From Mucilaginibacter pedocola (GTDB taxonomy: Bacteria; Bacteroidota; Bacteroidia; Sphingobacteriales; Sphingobacteriaceae): a stretch of DNA of 64,000 nucleotides. A model generated the notes under the pieces. It had not been told where the DNA came from, did no database searches, and saw nothing but the letters and a program-made list of their open reading frames with translations. Location of the stretch: contig NZ_MBTF01000038.1 in NCBI RefSeq assembly GCF_002013915.1, positions 248,001 to 312,000 of the forward strand, read 5' to 3'. Shown here in pieces: positions 60,088 to 64,000 of this stretch (the first letter of the stretch is position 1; every line of letters begins with the position of its first letter). The position numbers and the translations under genes were made by a program.

Positions 60088-61218
60088 ATGAAATTCACTT
60101 TAAAAGCTCAAGATCCCCTATCCAAGGCCCGCGCGGGCGAATTGGTAACCGATCATGGCGTAATTCAAACGCCCATTTTTATGCCGGTTGGCACCGCCGG
60201 CACCGTCAAAGCCGTGCATCAGCGCGAACTTAAAGACGATATTAAGGCCCAAATTATCCTCGGCAATACCTATCATTTATACCTCCGCCCCGGATTAGAT
60301 ATCATAGAAAGCGCCGGTGGATTGCACAAATTCAACGGCTGGAACGGCCCTATTTTAACTGATAGCGGCGGTTACCAGGTGTATTCTTTAACCGATGTAC
60401 GCAAAATAAAAGAGGAAGGCGTTACATTTCGCTCGCATGTTGACGGCTCAAAACACCTGTTCACGCCCGAAAATGTGATGGATATTCAGCGAACAATTGG
60501 GGCCGATATCATCATGGCTTTCGACGAATGCACCCCCTACCCATGCGAATATAACTACGCAAAACGCTCCATAGAAATGACCCATCGCTGGCTAAAACGC
60601 TGCTGCGACAGGTTTGATTCTACCGAGCCAAAATATGGTTATAACCAAACTTTATTCCCCATTGTGCAGGGTTCGGTGTACAAAGATTTAAGGATTCGGT
60701 CAGCCGAAGTGATCGCTTCTTTCGAGCGCGAAGGCAATGCAATTGGCGGTTTATCGGTAGGCGAACCTGCCGAAGAAATGTACGCCATGACCGAAATTGT
60801 GTGCGATATTTTGCCTCAGAATAAGCCCCGATACCTGATGGGCGTGGGCACTCCGGTGAATATTTTGGAGAATATTGCCCTCGGAATTGATATGTTTGAT
60901 TGCGTTATGCCTACCCGAAATGCGCGAAACGGGATGCTTTTTACCAAGAATGGCATCATTAATATGCGCAATAAAAAGTGGGAAAACGACTTCTCGCCCA
61001 TTGAGGCCGACAGTGATTTGTATGCCGATACGCAATATTCTAAAGCCTATTTACGCCACCTGATACACTCCGGCGAGATGCTTGGCGCGCAGATAGCAAC
61101 CCTGCATAACCTGCATTTTTACTTGTGGCTGGTTACCGAAGCGCGCAATAAAATCATCAGCGGAGAGTTCTACGAGTGGAAGAAAACAATGGTAAACCGC
61201 TTAGGCCAACGCTTATAA
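60088..61218 (+). CDS. tgt: tRNA-guanine transglycosylase (Tgt), zinc cysteines absent
   Basis: Tgt swaps guanine 34 for preQ1 in tRNA, upstream of QueA. 376 residues, normal length, with TPIFMPVGTAGTVKAV, LTDSGGYQVYSL, IIMAFDECTPY, GGLSVGEP, GVGTPVNILENIALGIDMFD and CVMPTRNARNG. The zinc motif CxCx2C expected near the C-terminus is replaced by Ser309, Leu311 and Asp314; His340 (TLHNLH) remains. This may be a lineage trait that leaves a different or absent metal site. First gene of an operon with lptG and eamA. Confidence 0.93.
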   Translation: MKFTLKAQDPLSKARAGELVTDHGVIQTPIFMPVGTAGTVKAVHQRELKDDIKAQIILGNTYHLYLRPGLDIIESAGGLHKFNGWNGPILTDSGGYQVYSLTDVRKIKEEGVTFRSHVDGSKHLFTPENVMDIQRTIGADIIMAFDECTPYPCEYNYAKRSIEMTHRWLKRCCDRFDSTEPKYGYNQTLFPIVQGSVYKDLRIRSAEVIASFEREGNAIGGLSVGEPAEEMYAMTEIVCDILPQNKPRYLMGVGTPVNILENIALGIDMFDCVMPTRNARNGMLFTKNGIINMRNKKWENDFSPIEADSDLYADTQYSKAYLRHLIHSGEMLGAQIATLHNLHFYLWLVTEARNKIISGEFYEWKKTMVNRLGQRL

Positions 61219-62333
61219 TGAAACGACTTTTTGACAGGTATTTGAAGACCATAGATTGGTATATCATCAAGAAATACCTGGGCACTTTTATATTTACGCT
61301 GGGCATATTTATGGCCATTTCGGTGGTGTTTGATGTGTCTGAACACCTCGATAATTTCCTCAGCAAAAACGCCCCTTTGAGCGATATCATCTTCAAATAT
61401 TACGCGGGTTTCGTACCGTTTTATATGATGATGCTATCGCCGCTGATCAACTTTTTGGCGGTAATTTTCTTCACCGCCAAGATGGCGAACCAAACCGAAA
61501 TCGTTCCAATTCTTACCAGCAAGGCCAGTTTTTACCGCTTTTTAAGGCCTTATATTGTGTCGGCATCGGTGATATTTTCAGTGTCAATACTGGCCAATAT
61601 CTTCATTATTCCTTTTACAAATAAGCTAAAAGTTGACTTTGAAAGCGCTTATTTTTTCATTGGCGACGACCCCACAAAGAGCGAAGTACACATTCAGTTG
61701 GACAAAAACACCTTCGTTTTTCTGCAATCTTACGACCCGCAGGTGCACGTTGGTTACCAATTTATGCTCGAAAAATTTGATTCTACAGAGCTAAAAATGC
61801 GCCTCACGGCACCCAGTATCCAGTACGATACGCTCAAAAGCAGGTGGAAAATCATCAGCCCATCTATCCGGTATGTGAACGGAATGAAGGAAAAATTCAT
61901 ATCGAACGGACCGGCTATTGACACCGTTTTAGACATGCGCCCCATCGATTTTGAGGTGCACGATAACGTGAATAGCAACGTATATGGGGGCATGAGTTTA
62001 GACGTTTTAAACACCCTTATTGAGAAAGAAAAGACACGCGGAACGGGTGCTTTAATTGACATGCAATTTGAAAAATACCGGCGGTTTATTGAGCCCTTAT
62101 CCTCTTTTGTACTCTGCCTTATTGGGGTGGCTATATCCTCCCGCAAGGTGCGCGGAGGCGTTGGCTTACCCCTGGGGATAGGCATTTTTATATGTTTTGT
62201 ATATATTGTGGTGAACCGTTTTGCGCTGGTTTTTGCCGTGAAAGGAGGCTTCCCGCCCTACTTTGCGGTGCTTATTCCTAACGCAATTTTCGGTATATTG
62301 GGCTGGGTATTGATCCTTAAAGCCCCTAAATAA
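61218..62333 (+). CDS. LptF/LptG-type LPS export permease
   Basis: A 371-residue YjgP/YjgQ-family membrane protein that would carry lipopolysaccharide out of the inner membrane. The start at 61218 overlaps the tgt stop by one base (TAATG); the 61176 ATG lies inside tgt. Six transmembrane helices, three N-terminal (GTFIFTLGIFMAISVVFDV) and three C-terminal (about 290-370), flank a periplasmic beta-jellyroll-like region. I cannot tell LptF from LptG. Confidence 0.9.
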   Translation: MKRLFDRYLKTIDWYIIKKYLGTFIFTLGIFMAISVVFDVSEHLDNFLSKNAPLSDIIFKYYAGFVPFYMMMLSPLINFLAVIFFTAKMANQTEIVPILTSKASFYRFLRPYIVSASVIFSVSILANIFIIPFTNKLKVDFESAYFFIGDDPTKSEVHIQLDKNTFVFLQSYDPQVHVGYQFMLEKFDSTELKMRLTAPSIQYDTLKSRWKIISPSIRYVNGMKEKFISNGPAIDTVLDMRPIDFEVHDNVNSNVYGGMSLDVLNTLIEKEKTRGTGALIDMQFEKYRRFIEPLSSFVLCLIGVAISSRKVRGGVGLPLGIGIFICFVYIVVNRFALVFAVKGGFPPYFAVLIPNAIFGILGWVLILKAPK

Positions 62334-63239
62334 ATGTCTGAGAACACCCAAAATTCCGCCTTAAATAAGAACTTAATTATCCTCCATCTCACGGTTTTTG
62401 TATGGGGATTTACCGGAATTTTGGGCCAGCTCATCACCGTTTCGGCCATAAATTTGGTTTGGTACAGGGTGGGGATAGCAGCAATTTCGCTGTTTTTGTA
62501 TTTCAATTTCAGCAAAAAAATCTTCAAAGTTGAGCCAAAAACCATCCTAAAAATGGCGCTTACGGGAGCGTTGGTGGGCGGGCACTGGGTGCTTTTCTTT
62601 GGCTCTATCAAGCTTTCAACGGTTCCTGTAACGCTGGTTTGCCTCTCATCCATCACACTTTTCACTGCCATTTTTGAGCCACTGATCAACAAAAAACGCA
62701 TCTCAAAAATGGAAATTATCGCCGGCGTTTTAATCATTATCGGCATCGTTTTAATTTTCAAATTCGAAACACAATACACTAAGGGCATCATAGCAGGTTT
62801 ACTCAGCGCGGTATTGGCTGCACTTTTTGCTATCATCAACTCGCGTTTTGTAAAGGCTCATGAAGCTCCTGTCATCGCCTTCTACGAGCTTTCCGGCGCC
62901 TTCTTTTGGATCACCCTATACCTTACAGTAACCGGCGGCTTCGCCAATTTTGCACTCCCAAAACTTACTGATATTGGCTACCTGGTGTTGCTCGGCACGG
63001 CCTGCACGTCGCTCGCTTACGTTGCCGGCGTATCCGTTATGCGCGAACTTTCGGCCTTCCGCGTTGCCCTCATCACCAACCTCGAGCCGGTATACGGCAT
63101 CATTATGGCCTTTGTTTTTCTGGGCGATAGGAACCGCGTAACGCCTGGTTTTTGGGCCGGTGCTATCATCATTCTCTCCACTATTTTTTTGTTTCCGTTT
63201 GCGCAGAAACAGATAGCTAAGCGCAAAAATCAACGCTAA
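62334..63239 (+). CDS. EamA/DMT-superfamily transporter
   Basis: A 301-residue protein with ten predicted helices in two EamA repeats (about 10-140 and 150-290), with the LVGGHWVLFFGSIKLSTVP and NLEPVYGIIMAFVFLGDR blocks. Such permeases export metabolites, often amino acids or nucleosides; substrate unknown. Its ATG follows the lptG stop without a gap. Confidence 0.9.
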   Translation: MSENTQNSALNKNLIILHLTVFVWGFTGILGQLITVSAINLVWYRVGIAAISLFLYFNFSKKIFKVEPKTILKMALTGALVGGHWVLFFGSIKLSTVPVTLVCLSSITLFTAIFEPLINKKRISKMEIIAGVLIIIGIVLIFKFETQYTKGIIAGLLSAVLAALFAIINSRFVKAHEAPVIAFYELSGAFFWITLYLTVTGGFANFALPKLTDIGYLVLLGTACTSLAYVAGVSVMRELSAFRVALITNLEPVYGIIMAFVFLGDRNRVTPGFWAGAIIILSTIFLFPFAQKQIAKRKNQR

Positions 63240-64000
63240 TTTTCTTACTTCATTTCAAGGTACAAATCATCCCCAGGCAACCCATTTTGCTTAGATAGGG
63301 GTAAACATACGCCCGCCATAAAAAGCCATTTTAAGCCCCTCTAAGCCATCCAAATTTTCGGGCGTGATTTTATACGTCCCGGGCTATTCTGCTTCTACAG
63401 CTCAAAAATTCAATTTCTTCAAAGTGTACTGAACTAAAACTTCATATAAATCATACCTACCGGCTATTTCTCTCTACTAATTTCTTTTTTTTAAACGGAT
63501 AAATTTGAAAAATAGAAAACATGTTAAATTATACTAAACTTAAAATCAGATAATAATTCAATACAATTAATGTAAAAGTTAAACAAAACAAACCTAACTA
63601 AAACATCAAAAAACTAAAAATATTAGTACACATTGACGAAGTCAATCAAAATACATCATATAATTATATAAATGAGGTACTTATTAAATGTTATATGACT
63701 TAAAAATTCACGCTGGGTATAACGAGAGTGCACTAACAGTAAGTGTACCGAACAAAAAATTTAGAGTTGCTAAAAAATCGCCACAGTACTGCCGGTGTAT
63801 ACGAACGAGGATTTGTGCGCAGAAAAAAAGAAGAACGAGCGTGCTTCTCAACAGCGAAATTACAGCCTGAAAAATCCGAGAAAATTTTAACGAGAGGATT
63901 CGAAAAGGCGACAGCTCCGGTTGTAATAGTTAAAGTCTTTTTTGGGGAGCTGTCAGAATTTAAGGAAGCAAAAGGGGCGTAGATACAGAGGCCCAAAAAT
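63240..64000. other. A+T-rich stretch without a supported gene
   Basis: No reading frame here shows a start signal or family similarity. Two structures are visible: a perfect hairpin ATTGAC-GAA-GTCAAT (63632-63646) and a stem GACAGCTCC / GGAGCTGTC (63910-63918, 63946-63954). The part from 63480 to 63680 is very A+T-rich. It could be a leader region or the edge of a mobile element that continues past the window. Confidence 0.4.

Noticed and set aside
63688..63996. ORFs on both strands at the right edge
   Set aside because: Short, overlapping, without motif or start signal, and A+T-rich; they look like chance frames.

Overview
The window looks like a chromosomal segment of a Bacteroidota bacterium of the Sphingobacteriaceae type (Mucilaginibacter/Pedobacter-like). 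Evidence seen in the sequence: TAnnTTTG -7 promoter boxes; A-rich leaders without Shine-Dalgarno sequences; a type IX secretion (gliding-motility) C-terminal domain; an outer-membrane beta-barrel receptor with a carboxypeptidase-regulatory-like N-terminal domain; a BlaI/M56 pair; a Rho factor with a long disordered N-terminal insertion; and intergenic spaces packed with palindromic repeats. Genus is an inference. No rRNA or tRNA gene and no CRISPR array was recognised.

Layout. 1-4.5 kb: 3' part of a hybrid histidine kinase and a MacB/FtsX-type permease. 4.6-8.6 kb: queA, ispD, three tandem 48-49-residue Lmo0937-type membrane microproteins, a DUF2795-like protein and a cobalamin adenosyltransferase. 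8.7-13.5 kb: a GH19 chitinase-like lipoprotein, a secreted cyanophycinase-like S51 peptidase, a substrate-binding lipoprotein and unknowns. 13.5-14.4 kb: a DUF559 endonuclease-like gene tightly wrapped in inverted GC-rich repeats. 14.4-19.6 kb (mostly minus): serine hydrolase, AraC regulator, ABC ATPase, gatC, plsC. 19.6-25.3 kb: trpS, deoxynucleoside kinase, two exported unknowns, outer-membrane receptor. 25.5-32.4 kb: DEDDh exonuclease, pyrG-yidC, an exonuclease/GIY-YIG fusion, a PNPOx-like flavoprotein. 32.6-40.5 kb: a wax-synthase-like MBOAT pair, S9 peptidase, pyrF, rho-pssA-purS. 40.5-50.8 kb: VOC protein, HPt protein, folK, sppA, a PolX-like protein with an altered polymerase site, heptose-1-P adenylyltransferase plus glycosyltransferase 9, two PorT-like barrels, SixA-like phosphatase, dprA. 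51-57.2 kb: an A+T-rich unknown, blaI/M56-TonB, rsmG, ECF sigma factor, glycosyltransferase 2. 57.4-63.2 kb: a T9SS cargo-like protein and tgt-lptG-eamA. 63.2-64.0 kb: A+T-rich and apparently gene-free.

How it fits together. Most genes are housekeeping: tRNA modification (queA, tgt), isoprenoid, folate and pyrimidine synthesis, phospholipid and LPS precursors, membrane insertion and signal-peptide removal. Envelope and secretion genes dominate the rest. The most unusual material is outside the ordinary genes. (i) The DUF559 gene sits between perfect 32-bp inverted repeats that continue as tandem arrays on both sides, like a self-contained mobile module. (ii) Each of the three microprotein genes has a -24/-12 (sigma-54-like) element 40-55 bp upstream, at the same spacing and with a shared A/C-rich leader. 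(iii) More than a dozen families of intergenic palindromes are present, one apparently inserted into another. (iv) Tgt lacks the three zinc-binding cysteines, and the PolX homologue lacks the metal-binding Asp pair of its polymerase domain.
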